From Hyphomicrobiales bacterium (GTDB taxonomy: Bacteria > Pseudomonadota > Alphaproteobacteria > Rhizobiales > Beijerinckiaceae), in contig JAIXZO010000021.1 in the NCBI GenBank assembly GCA_027489535.1, positions 1 to 64,000 on the forward strand: DNA of 64,000 bases. Direction: 5' to 3'. Made by a program: the position numbers and the translations under genes. Below, piece after piece: positions 1 through 9,547 of this stretch. The notes beneath the pieces are model-generated. The model was not told the DNA's origin, searched no databases, and saw only the letters and a program-made list of their open reading frames with translations. Within the stretch, counting starts at the first letter, position 1, and each line of letters opens with the position of its first letter.

Positions 1-310
1 GGCGCGACGAGCCGTAGTCGTTGGGGCCCGCCCCCGTCGGGAACGTCGCCTTGGTCGAGATCAGAACGCGCTCGCGCTTGCCCTTGATCGCCTGCCCAAG
101 GATCGTCTCGGCAAGACCCGCCGAGTATCCCGACGCGCTGTCGAACATCGACACGCCGTGGTCGAGGCATATGTCCACCAGTCGTGATGCGCCCGCCGCA
201 TCAGTCGAGCCCCAAGCCTTGAAGAAATCGTTGCCGCCGCCGAACGTGCCGGTGCCGAAGCTGAGCGCGGGCACGCGAAGGCCCGAATTTCCAAGACGAC
301 GATATTCCAT
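1..310 (-). CDS. aldo/keto reductase, N-terminal part (runs off left edge)
   Basis: The reverse strand from an ATG at 310 reads MEYRRLGNSGLRVP and continues open to the window edge for 103 codons. The opening, then FGTGTFGGG and later a D-S-A-x-x-Y stretch (MFDSASGYSAGLAE), is the usual start of the NADP-dependent aldo/keto reductase TIM barrel. In this family the Asp and Tyr of that stretch are active-site residues. ISTKATFPTG near the edge matches the family's beta-strand 3 region. The substrate cannot be told from an N-terminal third. Other frames here are open but have no recognisable content. Confidence 0.8.
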   Translation of the reverse strand, partial: MEYRRLGNSGLRVPALSFGTGTFGGGNDFFKAWGSTDAAGASRLVDICLDHGVSMFDSASGYSAGLAETILGQAIKGKRERVLISTKATFPTGAGPNDYGSSR

Positions 311-805
311 GTGAACGACCTCATGAGCGCGCCGCACAGGGCAGACGGTCGGCGTTCTTGTCAAACCTCTGCCAGTACTGCCGTTAGTGGGGTCATTCGA
401 TATCGTCAATTCAGGCAAACGACCGAGGACCATGGAATTTGGTTCACCTGAACTGACCCCGGCGACGCCGTAGATGTCACCCCGGAATTGATCAACCCGC
501 CCCTTCCGTCCGCCGTCAAAGACTTCCGGGCCATCCGGAGCGACCGTTACGGTCGGATAATGTGCCGGAGGATCGAAGGCCGAGATACTCTGCGGCGTTT
601 TCGAGCGGTTCGATGTTCTTTCGATGCCGCTCTCCGCAACGGCCGATCAGCGGCGTAACCCTGACCAGCTCCGCAGGCTCGGCTGTTGCTCCGCCCGCCA
701 GTCGGTGCAATATCCGCCGAGGCTCTAATCACTGCTGGACGAAAAGTCAGTGGCAGAGCAGTGTCCGTACGCTAGGACTTGGCGAACGATTTTCAAAAGC
801 CCAAC
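311..805. other. gene-poor stretch between the reductase and the methyltransferase
   Basis: About 500 bases without a convincing gene. Minus-strand frames are open over roughly 516-730 but have no start with a ribosome binding site and no family I recognise. The stretch may hold the divergent promoters of the reductase and the methyltransferase, and possibly decayed mobile DNA. I see no complete repeat or hairpin. Confidence 0.5.
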
Positions 806-2239
806 ATGCCCCACACCCTAGCCCCTGCCAAACGAGCCCTAGACGAGATCGAGGCAACGGAATTAAATATCGCTAGCAGCCAGCGATTTTACAGCATGAT
901 CGACCTGTTCGCAGGCTGTGGCGGTCTTTCATCGGGATTCGAGAATGCCGGTTTCACGCCTGTCTTCGTCAACGAACTCGACAAGGATACGCGCGCGACC
1001 TATCTCGCGAACCGCCAACATGAAATCGGCGGCCTTGCATTCTCCGACAATCCCGACCTGCACAGCAGCGACGCTCAACAGCTCACGGGCAAGCGCCTCC
1101 AAAAGCTAGTCTCCGACCTGTCCTCGATCCCTGAAATCGACCTGTCCTTCGACAAAGGCGCGTCCGCTGCAAGCGGTGCCGGCAGTACGCTTGACGTCAT
1201 TGCCGGTGGTCCACCATGCCAAGGGTTCTCTGGTATCGGCATTCGCCGCTCCTATGCAGTCGACAAGAAAGAACTGCCTTCCAACCGCCTCTACGTCCGC
1301 ATGGCGGATATAATCCGCACGCTGCGGCCGCGCATTTTCCTGTTCGAGAACGTTCGCGGCCTTCTAAATTCCCGGTGGACGCGTCAAGAAGGCGCCGACC
1401 TCATTTTTCCAGATGTTAAAGCTGAGTTCCGACGCATCAAGGGCTACGAGGTTCGTTGGTCCCTTGTCTACGCCAAGGACTACGGTGTCCCGCAGAACCG
1501 TCCCCGTGTCCTTCTCGTCGGCATTCGCAAAGATGTCCTCGATGCATGCGACTTCCTCGATCCGGCCGCCAATCAGGAAGACGCGGTCGCATGTGGCTTC
1601 CTGCCGGAAGGCCAACCAGGAAAGTACCCGCATCTTATCGACTTACTGGGCGACCTCGTCGACCCTGTTGCCGGTCACATCCTGCGTTCTGGTGATTTCC
1701 CGCGTGGCACGTTTGGGACAACGACTTATCCACGCGCGGCGTCGACTGCGATCCAGAAGCGCCTGCGCGCGCCAAAGTCAGGAATGCGTGCACGAACCTG
1801 TCTGACTGAGCACGAGTACAGCAAGCACAAGCCGGAGGTAGTCGCAAAATTTTGGCACATGCTGCAGAACGACGGCGAAATCCCCGAACATTTCAAAACC
1901 AAGAAATTCTCGCAACGCGCACTTAAACCTCGTTGGGGAGCCAGCGGACCGAACATCACTGCGACGTCATTGCCAGATGACTATGTCCATTTCTCGCAGC
2001 CTCGGATCCTGACGGTACGCGAATGGGCGCGCCTTCAAATGTTCCCTGATTGGTACCACTTTGTTGGCAAGCGCACGACGGGCGGCAGTCGCCGCGCCGG
2101 GAATCCGCTTGAAGGTAATTTCGATCGCGAAGTGCCTAAGTACACCCAGATCGGAAATGCCGTGCCCGTTGGTCTGGCTGAGAAAGTTGGCGCGCACTTC
2201 AAGAAGATCATCGACACGGCGACGGGTGCGGATGCTTGA
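806..2239 (+). CDS. DNA (cytosine-5)-methyltransferase
   Basis: Transfers a methyl group from S-adenosylmethionine to carbon 5 of cytosine in a specific DNA site. The conserved motifs occur in order: motif I IDLFAGCGGLSSGF near residue 32, motif IV GGPPCQGFSG with the catalytic Cys, motif VI ENVRGLL, motif VIII QNRPRVLLVGIR, and motif X YTQIGNAVPVGLA at the end. The roughly 160 residues between VIII and X hold the target-recognition region. I chose the ATG at 806 (477 aa). An in-frame TTG at 779 would add nine residues and neither has a good Shine-Dalgarno. It converges on the Dpt-like operon and overlaps the following stub, as a modification gene overlaps its nuclease. The recognition sequence is unknown. 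Confidence 0.93.
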   Translation: MPHTLAPAKRALDEIEATELNIASSQRFYSMIDLFAGCGGLSSGFENAGFTPVFVNELDKDTRATYLANRQHEIGGLAFSDNPDLHSSDAQQLTGKRLQKLVSDLSSIPEIDLSFDKGASAASGAGSTLDVIAGGPPCQGFSGIGIRRSYAVDKKELPSNRLYVRMADIIRTLRPRIFLFENVRGLLNSRWTRQEGADLIFPDVKAEFRRIKGYEVRWSLVYAKDYGVPQNRPRVLLVGIRKDVLDACDFLDPAANQEDAVACGFLPEGQPGKYPHLIDLLGDLVDPVAGHILRSGDFPRGTFGTTTYPRAASTAIQKRLRAPKSGMRARTCLTEHEYSKHKPEVVAKFWHMLQNDGEIPEHFKTKKFSQRALKPRWGASGPNITATSLPDDYVHFSQPRILTVREWARLQMFPDWYHFVGKRTTGGSRRAGNPLEGNFDREVPKYTQIGNAVPVGLAEKVGAHFKKIIDTATGADA

Positions 2240-2372
2240 GAAGAGCGGCACGAGCATCAGTGACACGTTGAAGGCATTCAACGCCTTCGACCTAGAAGTG
2301 GGATGCATCGTCCCGACCGAAACTGCGATGCGAAAGAGCATCAGGGAAGTCACTGCATCCATGCGTGACTAA
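2232..2372 (+). pseudogene. 46-codon stub overlapping the methyltransferase stop, possibly a truncated restriction endonuclease
   Basis: The ATG lies inside the last codons of the methyltransferase (8-base overlap), so translation would be coupled. The product begins MLEKSGTSISDTLKAFNAF and ends MRD before TAA. It has a dense, protein-like composition, unlike the shadow frames around it. Coupling directly after a cytosine methylase is the usual place for the cognate type II restriction enzyme. A PTETAMRKSI stretch reminds me of the N-terminus of such enzymes, but this is from memory and unverified. The frame stops at 46 residues and about 200 bases of unassigned DNA follow, so I read it as a truncated gene. 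A true small protein is the alternative. Confidence 0.4.
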
Positions 2373-2576
2373 TTGCATGACATGGGCCCGGTTCGTCGAA
2401 CCAGCGCCCCGCCCCTAATTTCGTGGTAAATCTGAGCCTCTTGCCTCCGTGCAACGGATCGTCACCTATCCCGCCAGAATCAGACAGATCGGAACGATTC
2501 CGAAATGCTCGACTTCGGCGACCAGTGTATTGGTCGCACGAGGGCGCGATATCGGCTTCCGACCGTTGATCCCAGA

Positions 2577-5500
2577 CTACTCGTCTCGCTTCTCGCGAGA
2601 CGCCTCCAGCTCAAAGAACGGCAGTCCGCGCACGATCTCGCCTGAAACATCGAAGGACTTGTAAAGGCATTGATGAACCGGGAGAGACTTCACTCTTTCG
2701 GCCATCTCGGCTGTGCCTCCCGTCAGCCCTAGCGCGGAGAGCTCGGCGGGCGTGACGTTGGGAACCTTGTGGACAAACCAGCTTAAAAGCGGCTCGCGAT
2801 AGTCTGTGGCATTCACTTTAAAGTGTCGCAAGTATTGCGATGCTAGGATGACGCCAGTGCCGAATTCGCGACCCTGCAAAAGCAGCTTGCGTAACACGTC
2901 GAACTCGTACCGCATGATGTTGTCGGCCTCATCGACCAACAGGTAGGAGTCAACCACGCGAAGCTGTGGAGCGTTGCCAATGAATGCCCGCTTGGGCGTT
3001 CGCAGCATGTTTTCGTAGAACATGTTGAGCATGACCGCGACGAGCATGTTTTTGCTGCGATCGTCTTGTCCCAAAGCATCGAGCGAGATCACTACGACGC
3101 CATCTAGAAACGTGTCGAACGATTGGGTCTCGCTCGTCTTAGAGGCGAACACCTCCATGTCGACAAGGTCGTCGATTATCGACATCGGCGCATCCGACTT
3201 GCCGTCCAGCAGCTCGGCATAGGCAGAATGGACGTCGTAGAGCGTTGGTTGCTGGCCCGGGAGGCACACGTCATAGGCCGCGCGCACTGCTCGCTTGAGC
3301 TTGTCGCGCTGAACGGGTCCGATGCCGGAGTAGATTTTGTCGAGTACGTCCGCGAAGAAGCGAAAACGATCGAGCCATGGGGCGGCCGAGTCGCCGATAG
3401 GACTGGTGTCGAACAGGTTAAGCGGCAGTCGATAGGGCTTCACGACGCGCGCGCCGGTCGCCTTCACGAATTCTGGGCTACTATAATCTCGCTTGTAATC
3501 AAAGATCAGGCACCGCGGCCGAATACCCCGATTTGCATCAGATGCATCCGAAATCTGCATGATCAGCGACTTGAGAAGCTGCGTCTTGCCGGTGCCGAGA
3601 TCGCCAACGACGCCAATGTTGAGCTGGTTGAGGCGGGTGTCGGAGATATTCAGCTGCACACTGCCGGTACGGAAGCTGTCCACGGTTGTGCCTATCGACA
3701 GGATGACCCCCCTAGAGCTCTCGGATTCCGTAACCGAAGGCGCGGGCACTGCAGGCGCCTCTGGCTCCACTTGGCCGTCCTCGGCGCCGTCCTCGCCGGA
3801 ATCCAGCGGCGGCGGGTCCGGAATGTCTTTTATGTCGGGATCGGCATGCGGTTGCACGACCCCCGTCGTGAAGGCACCTGCGGTCGGGAATAGGTCCCAT
3901 TGCCCAACCCTTGTCCTAACGCTGTCATAGAAGGCCAACGGGTCACCGGCGACGACCTGCCCGGCATCGGCGCTCCCAATCGTAATGGTTTCGTCGAAGC
4001 CGTCATCGTCGCGATCACGCACGCAACTTCGAGGACTGTCGTCCACGATGATAAGCCGACCGCGCTGGTCGACCGACACGCAAGGCCGAGGATCAAGGAT
4101 AGCGGCCGCAATCCGCTCGTGGAGCGATGACCACTGCGCCTCCCGCCCCACAACGTCGGGATGCTGGCTGTAGACCCGCATGCCAAAGCCGATGATCGAG
4201 AGAAGAAGATGCTGGAATCCCAGCGCCCACGCGACCGGCTGGCCGTCGTGGGGGAGCATGTTTGCCAGCAGCCGCGAGAAGGTCCGCGCTTGTTCGAGTG
4301 CGTCGTTGACCTCGGATGACGGGAACACCGACCCGGGGCGGCACTTCACCTCGACAGGCGTAAGATGGATCCGGACGCCCTCGACCCCGAGCTTCACGCC
4401 GATTACCAAGAGGTCGGGCCGGGAGAGTGAGGCGTCCTTGCGGTCCTTGCCGAGAGATTTCGCCAGATCGGAAAAGTACCCACGGAATGGGTCGACCGGT
4501 ACGATGATGCAGACGGCAACGTCCTCGCCGGTCACGTCGATGACGGGGATCAGGCTCTCGCCGATGTTCGAGAGACGAAACCGATCTTGCAGCAACCGAA
4601 CCGCCACAAACAGACCAAGGTCTCCGATCGCTCCGGCATTGTCGCCTGCCAAACCCCTAATCGTAGGGATGCCGCGACGAGCGATCTCAAGCAACACGTC
4701 TTGTACGTGATCGGGCTTGATCGCGGCGCATCCTGGAAGGCGACCGAGAGCCTTCGATAGGGCCTCGCTATCGGCCTGCTTGACCCGCGACAAGAGATAA
4801 TAACCGTTGGTGTCGCCCGCCCGGTGGGAATAGGACGGCATATCGTAGTCCCAGAGGTAGGCATCCTCCAACCAGCCGCCCAAGAAGCAGGCGGGATCGA
4901 TAGCCGAGGACGAGACCGCGACAAAGTCTGTCCGGCGCGTCTCGAGCATGTCGCGCACCGCGTTCACATTGGGGGCGAACCGCAAGCCTGTACGGCGATC
5001 GCCGAGGCTTTCCATCGTGCTGATGCAGGCAGAAACCTTGTCGGCTAGGACGTCGCCCGAAGCCGATCCCGCGAGGGACTGGCGCGTCTCGCTCAGGAAG
5101 GCGCCAGGTAGTTGGCGTCGAACACGATGGCGCAGCAAGCCGCCGTGGCCGAGGGGGGACCGGCCAGAGACTGGCGCCGCGCTCGGCTCCGACATGTCAA
5201 GCTGCGCGATGATCCCAAGGTCGGGTCGCGCAATGGCTGGCTGGCCCTCGAACCATCGCACGCTATTAAGCGTGTCCTCGGACAGGTTGGAAATCGTGGC
5301 ATCGTCGGGCCGGGAATCACCATCCCGGTGATCGTAGATCTCGACGAAGCGCGGCCCCGCCACCGGCCGCCGCGCGCGCGTGTCGCTGTCGCGATATCGA
5401 TCAGCACACCAGTTGATCAGTCCCTCGTTGCAGGCATCAGTCGTGCCGCCTGCGCTGGCGACGACGACCCCGATCGAGGGCTTTGCCGCCAAAAGCCCGG

Positions 5501-8039
5501 AGACGTCCTCTAGCGCACGGCCGACCTGCGCGGCACTGAAACCGACGGAGATGCCGCCAACCGAAATACCAAACCCTTCGCCGAAGGGCGCCACCCTCGA
5601 ACGGCTAGGGAGGCGGCCGAGCCGCTCGCCATTCCACAGAACCGACCAATAATCCGTGCCGTTCTCGACGGCGAGGAAATCGACCTTTTCGATACCATCA
5701 GGCGATCGAAGCGACAACGCCAGCAAGTCTGGTACGCAATCAGGATTTAGGACACTGACCGCTGGACAAGGGTTCCCACTAGATTCGGCTTCCAGAAGAA
5801 CTCCCTGCGCAACCGAATGCCAAGCAAGACGGAGCGGGTGGAGCGGGGATAGCATGATGGCGTCGGGTACCCGGGAGATCGTCCTGCGATCGTCCTCTAG
5901 CGAGGTGATTACACCTACATCTACCCAACAGGCCACGTCGGGTTCGGCGGCCAGCCAGGCCTGATATGCGTCAAGATACTCTTCTACGAGGGCGCGAAAC
6001 TCCTCATCGGCCACGAGCCACTTCCCAAGCTCGGCCGACTCTACCAGACCGGTTTGGTCGCCAGTGCCCCGGATACGTGCGGCCAATTTCTGCCTCGCTT
6101 CCACGAAGCCCACTGGTGGTTGGAACTCCTCGGCGTCCGGTCGCGGATCCTGAAGATATCGACCGGTGGAGAAGATCGGTCCCGGGCCAGAGCCCCACAC
6201 TGGCTGGACCCAGGCATCGACATAGTCGTCGGCGAGCACTATCGGAAGATATGACCTGCTGGCGGAATCCTCGGACAGCATCCAGTCCTGCAAGCTCGAG
6301 GAGCGCGCGCTTCGGTTTAGCTGGACGACTGGCTTAGCTTCCGACGGCTCAATCGCGCGGCGATTGGCCCGGATCAGCCGTTCGAACTCGCTTCTGCAGC
6401 CATGCTCGACGACGTCCTCGACAGCAAGGAAGACGCGACACGTTTCATGCGACGTTGAGCCGTCGGCTGCCGGCCGGCTGAAGCCAATGTCGACCTGATA
6501 GTTGGTCTCCGCTTCGACTTCCACTTGGTGGAAACCCTCGCGCACCGGCCGGACGACGAGCTGTTGGATAGCATCGATGCGATCCTGCGCGTCGTCAGCC
6601 GTGCCCGTGGCGGCAGCATTGAGCACGACACCGGGTGACGTGAAGACCAGCAATTCGTAACGGCCACCACCGGGAACGACGAGGCTCGTCTCAAGCTCTG
6701 GCGCGCCCTTCCCGCGCCGCGTAGGCTTGCGTGGCGGCGTGAGCTTGCGGGCAAGGCGGCAGGCGACGAAGATGCCTGGCTGCCATGTCGCCAGCGACAC
6801 GATCTTGATGGCGCCAGGCTTGAAGCCATCACAAGACGCGGCGTAGCGGATAGGTGTTTTGTGATCAGGCGGGGCCTCGTCGAGAAAGACGGCGTCTTCC
6901 TCGCCGACCCGAACGTCGCCAAGTTTGTTTCCCTTGCCACGCTCGATCGACACGACCGTGCCGGTAGCATCCGGGCCGACTGTCTCGAACGTGAGCGCAA
7001 CGTTTCCTTCCACCAGAATGGGCATGCCTTTGGCCAGAGGGATGAGGGCATTCGAGCAGCCCATGCGGATATCGCCCTGCGCCGCCGCGTCCTCGGTGAG
7101 CAATTCCGACCACTTTTCGGTCGTCAGCGCGCGCCACCAACCGGGCGCAACGGGCATGTCCAACCCGTTTCCTGGCGCATAATATGCGGCAGTTGCCCGC
7201 TCGAAAGCCGTCGGGAGATCGCATGCGTCACGAAGGTGCGCGAGGAAGGCGTCCAAGTGGCCGTTATCAACTTCGTTGGCATTCTCTTGCGCGCGACGAA
7301 TTCCTGGGCCGAAGCCATCGGACATGGCGTCCGCGATCTTCTCGAGCACTGCGGCTTGCTCGCGGGAAGATAGAGACCCATCCCGCATCGGTGGCACGCC
7401 GCAGGCAAGGCTTACCTGTTGAGCGGGCGTGAGCCCCGCCACGTCTGGTGCTGAGGAAAAGAGGCGCGAGAGGACTTTCCAGGCCGCAGCGCGCTGCGTT
7501 CGTTCCGGATCCATTTCATCCGCCGCCGCGGCGGCTTTTCCGACCAACGTGCGCGCGTCGTCGCGCTGTTGTTGATCCTGAATTCCCGCCAAGCCTATAC
7601 CAACACGGACCAATTCCTGAATGAATTCGTCCAACCACCAATCCTCAAACGGCACGTTTCCGCCATTGTTGGGGGCGGCAACACCGAATTCGTCCGTTGT
7701 CGACGTCACCGAGCGCATGCTGTGTTGGCCCGGTGGCACCAGCGCCAGGAACGTCGGTTGCGAAGGTGAATTTCGTAGGTTGAGCAAGTGGGTGTCGTCG
7801 CAGCGCCCCGACATGCCGACCGGCGGGTTTTCCTCGCCGATCGCCAAGCTTGGTAGCTGGAGCAAGATCGGCACTTGGGGTCTGTCATCCTTCGCCACGG
7901 CCAATAAGTCGAAGACCGCGGTGAGGATTTCCTTCTGCGGCCCGTGGAAAATCAACCGCACCTCGCCTTGGTCGCCCCCGGAGGATTGGGCGAGCTTGTC
8001 GCGAATCATGTCCGCGATGGTGGAGGCCAGGCGATTCAT
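2577..8039 (-). CDS. dptH: DptH-like protein: large HerA/FtsK-type ATPase of a phosphorothioation-dependent-restriction-type system
   Basis: 1820 residues. The C-terminal third is a HerA/FtsK-like P-loop motor: Walker A GDLGTGKTQ near 1479-1487, a CLIFDYKRDY strand, and Walker B SYLLVDEADN near 1698-1707. Before it, RPDLLVIG (D1209) is followed 20 residues later by PVEVKCR (E1230, K1232), the spacing of a PD-(D/E)XK nuclease core. The N-terminal two thirds resemble nothing else I recognise. Size, ATPase position and the two genes upstream fit DptH, the largest subunit of Dnd-linked restriction. Its ATG overlaps the dptG stop by four bases. GC content looks lower than in the chromosomal genes to the right, suggesting transfer. 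It could instead be an uncharacterised system sharing this ATPase. Confidence 0.62.
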   Translation of the reverse strand: MNRLASTIADMIRDKLAQSSGGDQGEVRLIFHGPQKEILTAVFDLLAVAKDDRPQVPILLQLPSLAIGEENPPVGMSGRCDDTHLLNLRNSPSQPTFLALVPPGQHSMRSVTSTTDEFGVAAPNNGGNVPFEDWWLDEFIQELVRVGIGLAGIQDQQQRDDARTLVGKAAAAADEMDPERTQRAAAWKVLSRLFSSAPDVAGLTPAQQVSLACGVPPMRDGSLSSREQAAVLEKIADAMSDGFGPGIRRAQENANEVDNGHLDAFLAHLRDACDLPTAFERATAAYYAPGNGLDMPVAPGWWRALTTEKWSELLTEDAAAQGDIRMGCSNALIPLAKGMPILVEGNVALTFETVGPDATGTVVSIERGKGNKLGDVRVGEEDAVFLDEAPPDHKTPIRYAASCDGFKPGAIKIVSLATWQPGIFVACRLARKLTPPRKPTRRGKGAPELETSLVVPGGGRYELLVFTSPGVVLNAAATGTADDAQDRIDAIQQLVVRPVREGFHQVEVEAETNYQVDIGFSRPAADGSTSHETCRVFLAVEDVVEHGCRSEFERLIRANRRAIEPSEAKPVVQLNRSARSSSLQDWMLSEDSASRSYLPIVLADDYVDAWVQPVWGSGPGPIFSTGRYLQDPRPDAEEFQPPVGFVEARQKLAARIRGTGDQTGLVESAELGKWLVADEEFRALVEEYLDAYQAWLAAEPDVACWVDVGVITSLEDDRRTISRVPDAIMLSPLHPLRLAWHSVAQGVLLEAESSGNPCPAVSVLNPDCVPDLLALSLRSPDGIEKVDFLAVENGTDYWSVLWNGERLGRLPSRSRVAPFGEGFGISVGGISVGFSAAQVGRALEDVSGLLAAKPSIGVVVASAGGTTDACNEGLINWCADRYRDSDTRARRPVAGPRFVEIYDHRDGDSRPDDATISNLSEDTLNSVRWFEGQPAIARPDLGIIAQLDMSEPSAAPVSGRSPLGHGGLLRHRVRRQLPGAFLSETRQSLAGSASGDVLADKVSACISTMESLGDRRTGLRFAPNVNAVRDMLETRRTDFVAVSSSAIDPACFLGGWLEDAYLWDYDMPSYSHRAGDTNGYYLLSRVKQADSEALSKALGRLPGCAAIKPDHVQDVLLEIARRGIPTIRGLAGDNAGAIGDLGLFVAVRLLQDRFRLSNIGESLIPVIDVTGEDVAVCIIVPVDPFRGYFSDLAKSLGKDRKDASLSRPDLLVIGVKLGVEGVRIHLTPVEVKCRPGSVFPSSEVNDALEQARTFSRLLANMLPHDGQPVAWALGFQHLLLSIIGFGMRVYSQHPDVVGREAQWSSLHERIAAAILDPRPCVSVDQRGRLIIVDDSPRSCVRDRDDDGFDETITIGSADAGQVVAGDPLAFYDSVRTRVGQWDLFPTAGAFTTGVVQPHADPDIKDIPDPPPLDSGEDGAEDGQVEPEAPAVPAPSVTESESSRGVILSIGTTVDSFRTGSVQLNISDTRLNQLNIGVVGDLGTGKTQLLKSLIMQISDASDANRGIRPRCLIFDYKRDYSSPEFVKATGARVVKPYRLPLNLFDTSPIGDSAAPWLDRFRFFADVLDKIYSGIGPVQRDKLKRAVRAAYDVCLPGQQPTLYDVHSAYAELLDGKSDAPMSIIDDLVDMEVFASKTSETQSFDTFLDGVVVISLDALGQDDRSKNMLVAVMLNMFYENMLRTPKRAFIGNAPQLRVVDSYLLVDEADNIMRYEFDVLRKLLLQGREFGTGVILASQYLRHFKVNATDYREPLLSWFVHKVPNVTPAELSALGLTGGTAEMAERVKSLPVHQCLYKSFDVSGEIVRGLPFFELEASREKRDE

Positions 8040-9547
8040 GCTGGTTCTCTTTGGCGTTTGGGGAAGGGCGGCACGAGCAGCATGCCGCTCTCGGCATCCG
8101 GACTATCGAGCACTAAGCCGAGCATCCGCAGTTGGTAGCCAAGGTCGTTCGTTGCGATATCGCGATAATCGACGATCGCCCCGTACCCGGCGAGGTGCTG
8201 CGAAAGTCGTCGCACCGAGCGTGGGCCTGTCGTCCCGGCCAAGGAACAATGCACGAGCGCAAGCACGCTGACCGGCCCAAGCCCCACGACCCATGGACTC
8301 GAGTTGCTGGTTCCGCGCTTGCGGAGGGAGAAGCCCTGATCATAGCCGCGCAGTAGGGGGTTTGCTGCTTGTCGCTGACCGAGTACGTGACGCGCAAACT
8401 CCATAATATTCGAGCCGATTCCCTTCTTGCACAGCAGCGTCCGCGTCTCGCGCTCAGACACGTCGGCGAGCACGTCGCGAAGGCCGGTCGCCTCCACCTT
8501 TGCCGCATTCGAACGGAGGCGATCGCACACGTCGGCGAGACCGGCAGCCGACGAAAGCGATGCTGCCTCCACGCCTGCGGCATCGAGCGCCCATAGCACT
8601 GCATTGAGACCTAGCCGCGCCTGCAGGAAGGCAGATGCCCGGTCCTTTATGCCCGGAAGCGCACGGTCACCGTAGGATAAGAACTGAAAAGCCTTGGGAT
8701 ACATCGACGCACGGGCTGCGGCCGCGTCTCCCGGCCCATTTCCATCGAGCGCCGCCTTAATACATTCCCAAGACTTGGCATGGACGTCGCACAGCCAGGT
8801 AACATGTGCGACGGCAGCAAGCCTGACGATTGCCTCAAGGAGGCTCGTCCATTGGCGCCGCGTCATTGAGTCCTTGGCGTCGATGATCGAGGCAAGGTCT
8901 CGGACGAAGCGTCGCGCTGGATAGTCGAGCCCCTCTTGGTCTACTGGATCGAGTGTCGCCTGTTCGGCAGAATTAATGGCAGCCCAAGCTGGCTGGGGGC
9001 ACCAAGCCTTGATTTCCGCCTGAAGAAAACGAGCGAAGATATCGTCGTCGTCCGTGACCGACAGGGCCTCGAACAACGATTGCCAGATCGTCGCTGCCGC
9101 CGCGTTGTCCGGCGATCCCAGCCAGACCATCCGCCGGACCAAAGCGCCCGCCGGCCAGGAGTTACTGCTCAGTCGCGCTGATCCCGAGAAGACGGCGGCC
9201 TGCGGCACGAGTGGGGTGACTTGGACGAACCGCTTCGAGGCTTGGTTAGGGAGCTTCGGGCTTTCCAGTACCGAATGAAGCAGTGTGTGGAAGGTGTCGG
9301 CATCCAGTGCGGCGGCGTCCGGCTTGCGCGCACGATCGCGATACCATTGGACTTCCTTGTCGAGATCTCGCCCGCGCTGGGGAACCGTGCGCTCCGTCGC
9401 CCCCTCTAGGCCAGCATGACGATACAGGGACGAAAGAATAACCTCGGAACTCGCGTATTCCGGCGCTGGCGACATGGCGAGCGCCGACTCCTGATAGGCG
9501 CCGTGCGACGTACGCCACGGCTCCTCGCGAAACCTTGCAAGCGTCAT
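8036..9547 (-). CDS. dptG: DptG-like subunit
   Basis: 503 residues, no signal peptide or membrane segment, middle gene of the three. The C-terminus carries the pattern I associate with DptG: GPVSVLALVHCSLAG, then a basic helix and an HLAGYGAIVDYRD segment, and a final LVLDSPDAESGMLLVPP. In DptG the same end reads roughly as a G-x-x-x-D helix pair followed by a serine-aspartate-rich strand. The protein is otherwise alpha-helical with many Trp residues and no catalytic motif I can name. It overlaps both neighbours by four bases (ATGA), so the three products are probably made in fixed proportion and form a complex. The match is by recalled pattern, not by alignment. Confidence 0.55.
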   Translation of the reverse strand: MTLARFREEPWRTSHGAYQESALAMSPAPEYASSEVILSSLYRHAGLEGATERTVPQRGRDLDKEVQWYRDRARKPDAAALDADTFHTLLHSVLESPKLPNQASKRFVQVTPLVPQAAVFSGSARLSSNSWPAGALVRRMVWLGSPDNAAAATIWQSLFEALSVTDDDDIFARFLQAEIKAWCPQPAWAAINSAEQATLDPVDQEGLDYPARRFVRDLASIIDAKDSMTRRQWTSLLEAIVRLAAVAHVTWLCDVHAKSWECIKAALDGNGPGDAAAARASMYPKAFQFLSYGDRALPGIKDRASAFLQARLGLNAVLWALDAAGVEAASLSSAAGLADVCDRLRSNAAKVEATGLRDVLADVSERETRTLLCKKGIGSNIMEFARHVLGQRQAANPLLRGYDQGFSLRKRGTSNSSPWVVGLGPVSVLALVHCSLAGTTGPRSVRRLSQHLAGYGAIVDYRDIATNDLGYQLRMLGLVLDSPDAESGMLLVPPFPKRQREPA

